From Vibrio panuliri (GTDB lineage: Bacteria; Pseudomonadota; Gammaproteobacteria; Enterobacterales; Vibrionaceae), in the NCBI RefSeq assembly GCF_009938205.1, contig NZ_AP019655.1:806001-870000 (forward strand): 64,000 bases of DNA, read 5' to 3'. Made by a program: the position numbers and the translations under genes. Shown one piece after another: positions 1 to 8,398 of the stretch (within the stretch, counting starts at the first letter, position 1; every line of letters starts with the position of its first letter). The notes beneath the pieces were generated by a model that had not been told where the DNA came from, searched no databases, and saw only the letters and a program-made list of their open reading frames with translations.

Positions 1-1147
1 CAGTTTCCCCTTCAACAAGTAGCCAGCAGCGTGCAAACAAAGCACTTGAGCGGTGAAAACGCAGATGAAATCCCACCCGACGAAGCTCATCTTTAGATAA
101 ACCTTGTGTGGAAAGACTAGTACAAATCGTCTTGTCAGATTGACGGACTAATCGGCGTATGCAGTAAATAGGCAACTGAGCTAAAAGATCACCACTATTG
201 GTGGTGAGGATTTTTTGCATGGGTAGCATCTGCAACAAACCCCATGCACGGGCGAGTTGGGTAGGGTGTAATCGGCCTTCCGGGTCTTCAATGATTAAGA
301 TCGGTCTTGCACCTTTGCGGAAACGGTTCGGGCCTTTCGCCTCCAAATACGCGTTGAGTAACCCCAATAGAAGCAGACGTGTCTGTTTGTTGTTTGATTG
401 CTCAACATACTCATTAAGAGAAATTGAATCCGATTTTCGTGCGTAGAAAATTCCATCTCGGGGTTGTTTGTGTTCGATGCGCGCATTCGACTTAAAAGAA
501 AAGTAGTGCTCAACCAACATCCCCATAGATTTCAAACTGCTGCGCATTTCACCTTTATTGACGTGACCTGGAATCGCCATCAAACGACGGCAGGTGTTAT
601 TAATCCGTTTCTCAACGCGCTCGTTAAAACTGCCGTTGGATTCTTTACTACGTTCGAAACGTCGAGAATCTTTGAGGCGTATTACAGGGTGTAGAGTCAT
701 CAGCTCTTGAGCGATTTTTTCGCTATGATGCAACGCTATAGGATCGCCATCTCTGTTTAAGAAATCATAGTGTGTTTCTATGTCATATCCGTCACGGCTG
801 GCACTAATCCGATAGTAAATGCGATGTTGACCTTGTTCGTCAGTCACCCAAACAGGCTTGATTCGGCGGTAGCGACGTGAATTGACTTCCTTGATATCGT
901 TAGCCAATAAGCTAATGACAATTTGAAGGTCTTGTGTCTGAGGGTGGGAGACAGAATAGTCAACGTGAAAGTCTGTCATTTTAAATTGATAAGGCTCTCC
1001 TTCAGGAGGTAGTGAGACAGACAATGCATCGAGTAGTGTGGATTTACCCCAAGTATTCTCACCAATGAGTGCCGTAAGTTGCTCAAAAGAGATCGAAAGG
1101 CGCTTAATTCCTCTAAACCCAGCGATTTCAATACGCTCTAGCAGCAT
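1..1147 (-). CDS. OLD-family ATP-dependent nuclease-like protein (YbjD/DUF2813 type), C-terminus cut off
   Basis: The reading frame is open from an ATG at 1145-1147 to the left edge, so about 382 residues are present and the C-terminus is missing. The N-terminus has an SMC/ABC-type ATPase fold with Walker A GENTWGKST near residue 30 and a Walker B-like ILIIEDPEGRLHP. At the left edge the sequence RCWLLVEGETE starts a Toprim nuclease domain. ATPase followed by Toprim is the layout of OLD-family nucleases, and DUF2813 (E. coli YbjD) is the closest type I recognise. The cellular role of YbjD-like proteins is poorly known; DNA repair or phage defence are both possible. It is transcribed away from the phosphoesterase at 1310. 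Confidence 0.85.
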   Translation of the reverse strand, partial: MLLERIEIAGFRGIKRLSISFEQLTALIGENTWGKSTLLDALSVSLPPEGEPYQFKMTDFHVDYSVSHPQTQDLQIVISLLANDIKEVNSRRYRRIKPVWVTDEQGQHRIYYRISASRDGYDIETHYDFLNRDGDPIALHHSEKIAQELMTLHPVIRLKDSRRFERSKESNGSFNERVEKRINNTCRRLMAIPGHVNKGEMRSSLKSMGMLVEHYFSFKSNARIEHKQPRDGIFYARKSDSISLNEYVEQSNNKQTRLLLLGLLNAYLEAKGPNRFRKGARPILIIEDPEGRLHPTQLARAWGLLQMLPMQKILTTNSGDLLAQLPIYCIRRLVRQSDKTICTSLSTQGLSKDELRRVGFHLRFHRSSALFARCWLLVEGET

Positions 1148-1309
1148 AGGCTTGACCCTCTTAATGTTGTTTTCTTAAAGAATAAAAGAAAAATTCAATA
1201 TAAGCAGACGCTTAGGTCACATAACTCCAGTGTCACAAAGAAAACCTTAAAAAGTCATCTACATGTCATACAGAATACGTTAGCATGGCGCTGTAAAGTG
1301 AGATGAGAT

Positions 1310-3043
1310 ATGACTAAGATTAAAAACAGAGCCATCAAACTTAAAGTGGCTCACATCAATGATACACATTCCTATTTTGACCCCACGTCTCTTCAACTCA
1401 ATATAAATATAGATGAGGCGCAAGCTAGCCCCTTCGTTAGCACTGGCGGTTTCGCTCGAATTAAAACCCGTGTCGAAGCGTTAAAACAACAAGCTCAGCA
1501 AGATAATCAAGGATTCTTATTTCTTCATGCGGGTGATTGTTTTCAGGGCACGCTTTACTTCTCGCTGTTTAAAGGCGAGGCGAACTCAACACTGCTTAAC
1601 CAACTTGGTTTAGATGCAATGGCGGTGGGTAACCATGAGCTAGATATGGGGAACTTACCTGTTGCTGAATTTGCCCAGCGCATCGATTTCCCATTGCTAG
1701 CAGGTAACTGGGATCTTTCAAACGAGCTTCATAGCAAACCATTGTTGCTCAGCGGTAACCCGAACGTATACAGCTATAAACCGTCGACGCAGGCAGCCCA
1801 ATGGATTGTCAAACATGTCGATCAAGAACCGGTGGCTATCTTCTCGCTAGCGTTAGATAAGATGGCAGACATCTCTAACCCTGATATCGACACGCCGTTT
1901 GTTGACGCGATAAAAACTGCGGAAAATACCGTAAAGCAAATCCATAAAGCTGGGATCAATAAGATCATATTGCTTAGCCATATGGGGTATGAAGCCGATC
2001 TTGACTTACCGAATCATGTTGCAGGAATCTCTTTGATAGTTGGCGGACATAGCCATGTATTACAAGGCGATTTCACTCAACTTGGTTTAGGCGCTGCGGA
2101 CCCATATGGTATGAGAGTCAATAATACCTACATAGTACAAGCTGGCTTCCATTCAATCGCCCTCGGGCATTGTGATATCGAGTTCGACTCAAATGGCCGA
2201 GTGAACTCTTTCAACGGTAAGAACGAGCTGCTGGTTGGGCGTAGACTGTTTGTCGATACAAGCCGCAGCGAATCTTGGCAAGCGCGTTCGTATCCTGTCT
2301 TACGTGACTTGATCGATCACCATCCCAATGTCGTGGTTTGCCGGAAAGATCCGACGATAAAACTGCTGCTTAAAGAGCGCTATCAGGCACGAGTCTTGGA
2401 GTTACAACAGACTTATATTGCGCAGACTAGCCGTAAGCTGCGCCACGTTCGGCTTCCTGACGAAAAAGGAGGCAGTGAGATTGCACCTTTAGTCGCCCAG
2501 TCCTTTATGCATACGATGCGCAAGCAAGGCTACTTGGTTGACTTTGCCATCCACAATGCTGGTGGTGTGAGAAACTCTATTAATCCGGGTTCAATCTCCG
2601 TTGCCGATATCGCCGGAAAAGTCTTGCCGTTTTTGGTACCAATCGGCACCTATGAGATTAAAGGTAAGTTCATTTCCAGAATCCTCGAAGGCGCCATTAA
2701 CAATGCAACCAATAACGGCGTCGACGGCACGGGCTCAGGCTCTTATCCTTATACCGCAAATCTTCGCTTTAGCTATGATACGCATGCAAAACTGGGTGAA
2801 CGTATTAGCCAATTAGAGATCAAGCTTAACGATCAGTGGCAATTAGTACAGCCAGAGCAACTCTATAGAGGCACATCATCAGCTTACACAATGAAGGGTA
2901 AAGAGGGGTATGAGGCTATTTTGAATATGCACAATGAAGGTCAGGTGACTAATTTCTCAATGGCAGATTGTTTTATTGAGTATTTGACTGATAATCCATC
3001 AATTTTGGACTCTTCATCGCAATCTGTCGACACAATAGGTTAA
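1310..3043 (+). CDS. Bifunctional metallophosphatase/5'-nucleotidase (UshA-like, cytoplasmic)
   Basis: 577 residues. The N-terminal calcineurin-like metallophosphoesterase domain shows the metal ligands in HINDTHS (residues 15-21), HAGDCFQG, GNHELDMG, LSHMGYE and GGHSHVLQG. The C-terminal 5_nucleotid_C domain shows the substrate pocket NAGGVRNSI and the late motif AYTMKGKEGY. The family hydrolyses nucleotides or related phosphoesters. Unlike periplasmic UshA, the start MTKIKNRAIKLK has no signal peptide, so a cytoplasmic enzyme is likely. It stands alone, with 160 bases to the divergent OLD-like gene. Confidence 0.9.
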   Translation: MTKIKNRAIKLKVAHINDTHSYFDPTSLQLNINIDEAQASPFVSTGGFARIKTRVEALKQQAQQDNQGFLFLHAGDCFQGTLYFSLFKGEANSTLLNQLGLDAMAVGNHELDMGNLPVAEFAQRIDFPLLAGNWDLSNELHSKPLLLSGNPNVYSYKPSTQAAQWIVKHVDQEPVAIFSLALDKMADISNPDIDTPFVDAIKTAENTVKQIHKAGINKIILLSHMGYEADLDLPNHVAGISLIVGGHSHVLQGDFTQLGLGAADPYGMRVNNTYIVQAGFHSIALGHCDIEFDSNGRVNSFNGKNELLVGRRLFVDTSRSESWQARSYPVLRDLIDHHPNVVVCRKDPTIKLLLKERYQARVLELQQTYIAQTSRKLRHVRLPDEKGGSEIAPLVAQSFMHTMRKQGYLVDFAIHNAGGVRNSINPGSISVADIAGKVLPFLVPIGTYEIKGKFISRILEGAINNATNNGVDGTGSGSYPYTANLRFSYDTHAKLGERISQLEIKLNDQWQLVQPEQLYRGTSSAYTMKGKEGYEAILNMHNEGQVTNFSMADCFIEYLTDNPSILDSSSQSVDTIG

Positions 3044-3115
3044 CTTTCAAACAGATGGTACGAACTTTGCTCTGTTTTCTATGATTCATTTTCATCAAAT
3101 GATTAAGGAGTCATT

Positions 3116-3211
3116 ATGTGGGGTAGAGATTGGGTCGACGTGGCGGTGGTCGTTAGCTGGGTTAGCGTGTGGGTTGCAATGATTTATATCATTCCCAATG
3201 GCGTCATGTAG
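3116..3211 (+). CDS. 31-residue single-pass membrane miniprotein
   Basis: An ATG at 3116 lies six bases after a perfect AAGGAG ribosome binding site (3105-3110). It opens a 31-codon frame, MWGRDWVDVAVVV... to ...IPNGVM. The centre is a continuous valine- and tryptophan-rich hydrophobic stretch of about 20 residues, which predicts one membrane helix. Function is unknown. It lies between the phosphoesterase and a convergent AraC-type gene. The strong ribosome site and hydrophobic run argue for a real gene, but no homologue could be checked. Confidence 0.55.
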   Translation: MWGRDWVDVAVVVSWVSVWVAMIYIIPNGVM

Positions 3212-3243
3212 AAATGAGGAGCAGTGCTCTGCTCCTTCTAATT

Positions 3244-4215
3244 TTAGTGGCTGCGCCTTACCAGTTCATGGGGAGTCATGCCAAACTCGCGTTTAAACGC
3301 ATGGGTAAAGTTTGCCGGATGTTGATAACCGGCTTCATACGCTGCTTCAGTAATCGAAACTAAACCTCGCTGCAAATGATTATAAGCAATCTCAAGACGA
3401 CGAAAGCGAATATAGCCATTAACCGTTATGTTTAAAGCTTGCTTAAACTGCCTCTGTAACTTAGAAATACTCATCGAAAACTGCTGAGACAACTGCTCTA
3501 ATGAAAGGTTGCTGTCGAGGTGCGTTTCTATGTAGCTCACGATATCCGCCACTTGTATCTCACTGTTCGATTCCTCTGAAGGGGAGGCAATCAAAGGGAG
3601 TTTCGGCGTCTGCTTCAAACACTCGGCAATAATTTGATGAGTGAGGCTTTCAAATTCCATATGTTCGACAAATGTTGAAGGGGTACTGATGGATATTGCT
3701 TGCTTGAGCAAAAGGGCGATCGGTTTGTCTAATGAGAGTTTGTAATAGCAACGGTCGCGATTGAAAAAATCACGATACTCCTTAAGTTGCTGTCTTTGAT
3801 TGAACCATGCGGGTTTGAGGACGATATTGAGCTTACTGACTTGATTGTGCTCTCTAATCGCGCGACAAAAATTGGCGGGAGTCAGTAGGTTAACCACAAC
3901 CCCTTGAGGGTGCTCCTGTGCATCTAAGTGAAACTTCAAACCATCGTAACTAAATTCGAGTTCGCCACTTAGCAAAAGGATAATATAAACCGAAGGGTGA
4001 GCCGTTGACACAATATCACTGTCCCGCAGCTCATAAGAAGTACCGCCGTGCACCACGATCTGATCATTAAAGTTACACGATATAAATCTTCCTTCGGCCA
4101 ATTTGGTTTTTGCATCACGATCGCGAGCAACAATGACCTCGTTTTCTTCTTCACACAACTTTTTAGTCAGAACGACTTTGCCAATTTTAGCTGTTTTTAA
4201 GCTATCCACACCCAT
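3244..4215 (-). CDS. AraC-family transcriptional regulator, probable regulator of the adjacent TonB receptor
   Basis: 323 residues from an ATG at 4213-4215. That start is preferred over the upstream GTG (4230) because GAGGA sits eight bases before it. The C-terminal ~100 residues form the double helix-turn-helix of AraC/XylS proteins (LEQLSQQFSMSISKLQRQFK, then ITEAAYEAGYQHPANFTHAF and a KREFGMTPHE ending). The N-terminal half is a variable sensor domain. It is divergent from the TonB-dependent receptor at 4332. This is the arrangement of siderophore-responsive AraC regulators such as PchR, so control of that receptor is likely but inferred. Confidence 0.85.
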   Translation of the reverse strand: MGVDSLKTAKIGKVVLTKKLCEEENEVIVARDRDAKTKLAEGRFISCNFNDQIVVHGGTSYELRDSDIVSTAHPSVYIILLLSGELEFSYDGLKFHLDAQEHPQGVVVNLLTPANFCRAIREHNQVSKLNIVLKPAWFNQRQQLKEYRDFFNRDRCYYKLSLDKPIALLLKQAISISTPSTFVEHMEFESLTHQIIAECLKQTPKLPLIASPSEESNSEIQVADIVSYIETHLDSNLSLEQLSQQFSMSISKLQRQFKQALNITVNGYIRFRRLEIAYNHLQRGLVSITEAAYEAGYQHPANFTHAFKREFGMTPHELVRRSH

Positions 4216-4295
4216 TTGCCGTTTCCTCACAACTCATCGACGATCTTCCATAACTAAATCACCTTTTTGTTTATTAATAACGACCTTATCATTGT

Positions 4296-4310
4296 TGCGA
4301 AATATTATCA
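4296..4310 (+). promoter_or_regulatory. Possible Fur-box-like site before the TonB receptor
   Basis: The 15-mer here has a perfect right half (ATTATCA) of the 7-1-7 Fur consensus and a poor left half (about four of seven). It lies 22 bases before the receptor start in the divergent control region. Iron control would suit a siderophore receptor. The match is weak. Confidence 0.3.
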
Positions 4311-4331
4311 TTTACATTAAAGGGATTTATT

Positions 4332-6350
4332 ATGCGAGCCCCATTGAGGTTAATTTTTACACCAACAAACATTAGTTTGGCGATCGCAGTCGCAACTAGC
4401 CATGTTGCATTTGCAAGCGACAGTGACACTTCCCACTTCGATGAAGTGGTTGTGTGGGGGACAAAAGTATCAAGTAATACTGAGTCTATGTTTGCTGATG
4501 ACATGTCTCTTAAGCAAGCTGATCACCTGTCAGATTTACTTCGTGACATACCCGGTGTGGATGTTGGTGGAACACACTCGATTAACCAACGCATTAACAT
4601 TCGCGGCTTAAGTGAAACCGACCTTGATATTCGTTTGGATGGCGCTTCCCAACACGCCAATATGTTCCATCACATCGGCAACCTAACTCTTAATCCCGAC
4701 ATTTTAAAATCGGCCGATATTCAAGTGGGGAATAACTCTGTAACGCAAAGTGGTTTGGGCGGCTCCGTGTACTTTGAAACCAAAGATGCGCGTGACTTGC
4801 TCAGGTATGATGAGACGTTTGGCGCACGCTTGTTTGGGGGATACGCAACAAATGACTCTCAGCAAGGGTCGTTAACCTTGTATGGATTGCTAGGCGAAAA
4901 AGTCGATGCCATGGTTTACGGGCACTATGTGTCACGTGATGATTTTGAAGATGGGGATGGCGTAAAAACCTTTGGTTCTGAAGGTGATATCTATAATGTA
5001 CTAACCAAGTTTGGTTATCAACTTAGTGATATCCATAGATTCGAAGTGTCTTATGATTTATACCGAGACAGCGGCGACTACAGCCCGCGCCCTGACATGT
5101 CGGGTCAAGCGAATGTCGACCTATCAAAATCCCTGTTGATACCTACAGACTATGACCGCGACACGATTGCTCTAAGTTATCAACTGAGTGGGGAACAACA
5201 CAAAGGAAGCATCACTCTATACAATACTGAAACCGAAGTGGTTCGTGATGAGAGTGTGATGGCCGGTGCATGGCCAGGAAATCGAGTATCGAAAAACTCA
5301 GCGAAAAATCAAAACTTTGGGTTGGGGATCAAATTTCAATCGGACTACAATCTTGCAGGTTTGGGTAATCAAATCACTTATGGAGGAGACTACCTAGATA
5401 AAACCACTAGCAGTTATTACGGCACCAGTAAGTTTATGGAAGAGTCGACGGTCTCTAGCGATGTTTTTGCTGAAAACCAATTCCTCTTTACTGACTGGTT
5501 TAATATTACTGCCGGTGTTCGATATGATGATTATAAGCGTAAAGCGGTGGTCGGAACCAATAACTACGATGAGTTAACTTGGTCACTTGCCGGGGAGCTT
5601 GATGTTACTGATTCTCTGACACTATTTGCTAGTACGCGAACCTTGTTTAAAGGGCCTGAACTGATGGAAACGTTCATCGCCTATCAAAATGTGGCATTTC
5701 TCGATGCAGATTTAAAACCGGAAACCGGAAGAAATAGCCAAGGTGGTTTACGTTTTAATCAGCGATTTGATAAGCATACGCTAGGGATGAATCTAACGGT
5801 TTTCCAAACTGATATTGATGACTACATCACCGATGAGTCGAACCGTGCCACAGGTACGTATCGTTTCTACAATTTAGGGGATGTTAGAATTGAAGGCTTC
5901 GAAGCCAGCGTGAGTTATGGCTACGAAAGTTTTGCAAGTAAACTCTCATACTCTAAATCCGACACCGAAAACCGAGAAAACGGTGACCCTGTTGCTGGAG
6001 GGAACGGAAGAAGCATTGATATGGGTGATAGCATAGCCCTTAACTTTGACTATCAAGCACACAGCCTTGATACAATCTTTGGCTGGAGCTCCATCTGGGT
6101 TAAACAAGAAGACAATGTCTTTGACGGCCAACCACCAAAGCAAGCGTACGATGTTCACAACCTTTATGCTCAGTGGATCCCTCATTCAGTAGAAGGTCTA
6201 ACAATTACCTTTGGCATAGACAATATCTTTAATGAGCAATATACGTCGCATGCCTCTCGTTCGGGAATCGTAAACCGTAATGGGATCATTGTGTTTGATG
6301 ACCATGAACCTGGTCGCAACTATAAGCTTTCTGCCGCCTATCAATTTTAG
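4332..6350 (+). CDS. TonB-dependent outer-membrane receptor (siderophore/haem-type)
   Basis: 672 residues. A signal peptide ends near ATSHVAFA (about residue 28). It is followed by a TonB box, DEVVVWG (about residues 36-42), and the plug domain with LLRDIPGVDVGG and RINIRGL. A 22-strand type beta-barrel follows and ends in an aromatic residue (SAAYQF), as the Bam machinery expects. The family imports iron-siderophores, haem or other large ligands using TonB energy. Barrel segments such as RTLFKGPELMETF and DNIFNEQYTSHASRSG resemble haem/siderophore receptors. The exact ligand cannot be told. It is divergent from the AraC gene at 3244. Confidence 0.9.
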   Translation: MRAPLRLIFTPTNISLAIAVATSHVAFASDSDTSHFDEVVVWGTKVSSNTESMFADDMSLKQADHLSDLLRDIPGVDVGGTHSINQRINIRGLSETDLDIRLDGASQHANMFHHIGNLTLNPDILKSADIQVGNNSVTQSGLGGSVYFETKDARDLLRYDETFGARLFGGYATNDSQQGSLTLYGLLGEKVDAMVYGHYVSRDDFEDGDGVKTFGSEGDIYNVLTKFGYQLSDIHRFEVSYDLYRDSGDYSPRPDMSGQANVDLSKSLLIPTDYDRDTIALSYQLSGEQHKGSITLYNTETEVVRDESVMAGAWPGNRVSKNSAKNQNFGLGIKFQSDYNLAGLGNQITYGGDYLDKTTSSYYGTSKFMEESTVSSDVFAENQFLFTDWFNITAGVRYDDYKRKAVVGTNNYDELTWSLAGELDVTDSLTLFASTRTLFKGPELMETFIAYQNVAFLDADLKPETGRNSQGGLRFNQRFDKHTLGMNLTVFQTDIDDYITDESNRATGTYRFYNLGDVRIEGFEASVSYGYESFASKLSYSKSDTENRENGDPVAGGNGRSIDMGDSIALNFDYQAHSLDTIFGWSSIWVKQEDNVFDGQPPKQAYDVHNLYAQWIPHSVEGLTITFGIDNIFNEQYTSHASRSGIVNRNGIIVFDDHEPGRNYKLSAAYQF

Positions 6351-6366
6351 CGTTAACGATACTCAC

Positions 6367-6391
6367 AAAGGGACGATTTAAGTCCCTTTTT
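6367..6391 (+). terminator. Rho-independent terminator of the TonB receptor gene
   Basis: AAAGGGAC and GTCCCTTT form an eight-pair stem with a seven-base loop, followed by a T run, 17 bases after the stop codon. Confidence 0.85.
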
Positions 6392-6529
6392 CGCATTGAA
6401 GTCATGCAGTAATCTCATGATTGACCCAAATGACTTTTCTTTTACTCCACTTGTTAACGAGCAACGTTTTACCAATAGTCCATTCATAATTTGTCGCGAA
6501 ATAAATTAATTTAAAATTTGTATTATTGC

Positions 6530-6680
6530 AGTTGCAAAGTCGCTTCCGGAGACTTACAATCCGCCCCGTTTGGGGAGTAGTCGCCTCTGGTTTACTTATC
6601 GTCATCTCGTTAGGTTTCAAGCCTTTCCGGTAAGTATAAGCGTTATCCGCTTCGACGAGACCAACGTAATCAAATTCTCT
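6530..6680 (+). ncRNA. yybP-ykoY manganese riboswitch aptamer
   Basis: The leader of the TerC gene holds both conserved loops of the yybP-ykoY aptamer: TTTGGGGAGTAG (about 6569-6580) and GACGAGACCAACG (about 6655-6667), separated by paired arms. In this class the two loops dock and bind Mn2+. The same element precedes alx (a TerC-family manganese exporter gene) in E. coli. The boundaries given are approximate. Confidence 0.85.
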
Positions 6681-6710
6681 TTCCTTGAGGGAAGGAGGTC
6701 TTTTGTTTGC

Positions 6711-6745
6711 GGAAGGGATCGTTGTTGTTACCCCTCGATCCCTCC
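6711..6745 (+). promoter_or_regulatory. Expression-platform hairpin between riboswitch and ribosome binding site
   Basis: GGAAGGGATCG (6711-6721) pairs with CGATCCCTCC (6736-6745), leaving one bulged A. The stem ends seven bases before the AGGAGG at 6753-6758. A second GC-rich stem with TTGA as its loop (about 6677-6704) precedes it and could be an attenuator. Translational control by metal is inferred. Confidence 0.55.
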
Positions 6746-6762
6746 GACTTTTAGGAGGACGC

Positions 6763-7719
6763 ATGACCCCGTCTACATATATCGGCTTCGCCGTTCTAAC
6801 TCTAACGCTAGTTGCGCTCGATATCTGGCAAACTCGCGGTGGAAAAATCACTATTCGTAAAGCTGCAATCTGGAGTGTCTTTTGGTTTGTATTGGCATTC
6901 GTTTTTGCTGCATCCATTTATTTCTTCTGGGATGTATACGCACCGGGTAGTAGTTACAGCGCTGAAAAAGCCACCGTGTCATTTATTACGGGTTATTTGC
7001 TAGAGAAATCGCTAAGTGTCGACAACTTGTTTGTCTTTGCGATTATTTTTACTCAATACTCAGTACCCGAACACCTACGTCCTCGCGCTCTGTTGTGGGG
7101 TGTGATTGGTGCGTTGATATTACGTGCAATCATGATCGGTGTGGGCGCACAATTGCTCGCTCAATATCACTGGATCTTATACCTATTTGCAGCATTCCTA
7201 ATTTGGACAGGTATTCAACTCGCTCGTGATAAAGGTGAAGAGGAAGAAGTTAACCCGTTACCAGAGAAGATCATTCGCAAGTTTGCAACCGTTACTGACG
7301 GTTACCGCGAAAACGCGCTAACGGTGGTTGAAAATGGTAAACGCTGTGTAACGCCAATGATGATAGTGATCGGTGTGATCGCGTTTATGGACGTTATGTT
7401 TGCGCTAGACTCAATTCCGGCAATCTTTGCCGTGACACGTGAACCGTTCTTAGTGCTTGCAGCTAACGTATTTGCGTTGCTGGGTCTACGCTCACTGTAC
7501 TTTGTACTACAAGGTATGATGGATAAGTTTATTTATCTTAAACCAGCACTGTCATTTATTATGATCTTTATCGGTATCAAAATGCTACTTGTTGGCACTG
7601 CATGGGCAATCCCAACAGCAGTATCGCTACTGGTACTATTGATTACAATGACAGTAGCAGTTATCGCTTCTGTGATGAAGCAACGTTCTCAAGTTCAAGC
7701 GTCACAAGAAACACTTTAA
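6763..7719 (+). CDS. alx: TerC/Alx-family integral membrane protein, probable manganese exporter
   Basis: 318 residues starting at the ATG at 6763, five bases after a perfect AGGAGG. A longer frame from 6685 would run through the riboswitch platform and is rejected. There are about nine hydrophobic segments. The family signature acidic residues are seen in LEKSLSVDNLFVFAI and FALDSIPAIFAVT. TerC-family proteins with a yybP-ykoY leader export Mn2+ (E. coli Alx/MeeY, B. subtilis MeeF/MeeY). The riboswitch upstream supports this role. The cargo is inferred from family and leader. Confidence 0.9.
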   Translation: MTPSTYIGFAVLTLTLVALDIWQTRGGKITIRKAAIWSVFWFVLAFVFAASIYFFWDVYAPGSSYSAEKATVSFITGYLLEKSLSVDNLFVFAIIFTQYSVPEHLRPRALLWGVIGALILRAIMIGVGAQLLAQYHWILYLFAAFLIWTGIQLARDKGEEEEVNPLPEKIIRKFATVTDGYRENALTVVENGKRCVTPMMIVIGVIAFMDVMFALDSIPAIFAVTREPFLVLAANVFALLGLRSLYFVLQGMMDKFIYLKPALSFIMIFIGIKMLLVGTAWAIPTAVSLLVLLITMTVAVIASVMKQRSQVQASQETL

Positions 7720-7741
7720 TCTCATATAATTAAAGTGTGAT

Positions 7742-7806
7742 GAGCTCCTCGTACTAGTAAGATTGCTTTTGTAAAAGTATTGTTACTTAGGGCGAGGGGC
7801 TTTTTT
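7742..7806 (+). terminator. Terminator of the TerC gene, long-stem
   Basis: GAGCTCCTCG (from 7742) pairs with CGAGGGGCT (ending about 7800). A smaller stem lies inside the loop and TTTTTT follows. Confidence 0.7.
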
Positions 7807-8009
7807 ATATGTTGATATTAATGCAGTAAATTCGACTATTTAAACACCTCAGGCCACTCTAAAAGCATATTCCTCAAAATGCGCATGTGAACGAAATGTA
7901 ATATTAGAAAAACTAATCTTACAATCTAAGATTTGTCATTATTTGAGCAACGAAAAAGCCGCTAACATTCAACTGTCGAAAAGTTATCCGATTTACAAGA
8001 GAGGCGCAT

Positions 8010-8201
8010 ATGGCACAAGTTCTTGACGCTAATACCGTATTAACACCTATCTCTAAGGAAAGAAAAACCTACTCGGTTAACATTAAAGGATTAATTGTTC
8101 ACTTATTAGATATCTTGTTTACTGACCGAGCAGAACCTCGTACTCATTACGCGGCTGAGTTGTCAGGGCATATGCAAAAAGATATCGGACTATACCGCTA
8201 A
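8010..8201 (+). CDS. Small DUF1127-like protein
   Basis: 63 residues. An AGAGAGG ribosome site lies just before the ATG and a strong terminator follows the stop. The C-terminal tail LSGHMQKDIGLYR resembles the LxxHxLrDIGL(T/S)R ending of DUF1127 (YjiS-like) proteins, which are small regulatory or RNA-binding proteins in several bacteria. The middle segment VNIKGLIVHLLDILFTDRAE is amphipathic. The match rests on this one motif, so the family call is tentative, but the gene itself looks real. Confidence 0.65.
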   Translation: MAQVLDANTVLTPISKERKTYSVNIKGLIVHLLDILFTDRAEPRTHYAAELSGHMQKDIGLYR

Positions 8202-8217
8202 ACGCACAAACGAAAGA

Positions 8218-8245
8218 AACGTCAGTACTATACTGGCGTTTTTTT
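8218..8245 (+). terminator. Terminator after the small DUF1127-like gene
   Basis: AACGTCAGTA and TACTGGCGTT pair over ten positions (one G-U) around CTA, followed by TTTTT. Confidence 0.85.
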
Positions 8246-8398
8246 ATGGAATAAATCCCGATAAACTATGTACTTATCGGTAATCAATCAAATTAATTAA
8301 GGCGTCCATCACACTTTACTACTATTTTGCTCTATCTTTAGAGGTGATATTTAAGTGCGTAGTTGCACATGAACATTGGCTCTAGGTAAGGAAACGAT

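Noticed and set aside
6402..6917. 171-codon minus-strand frame over the riboswitch
   Set aside because: It is antisense to the Mn riboswitch and the TerC gene start and has no family features.
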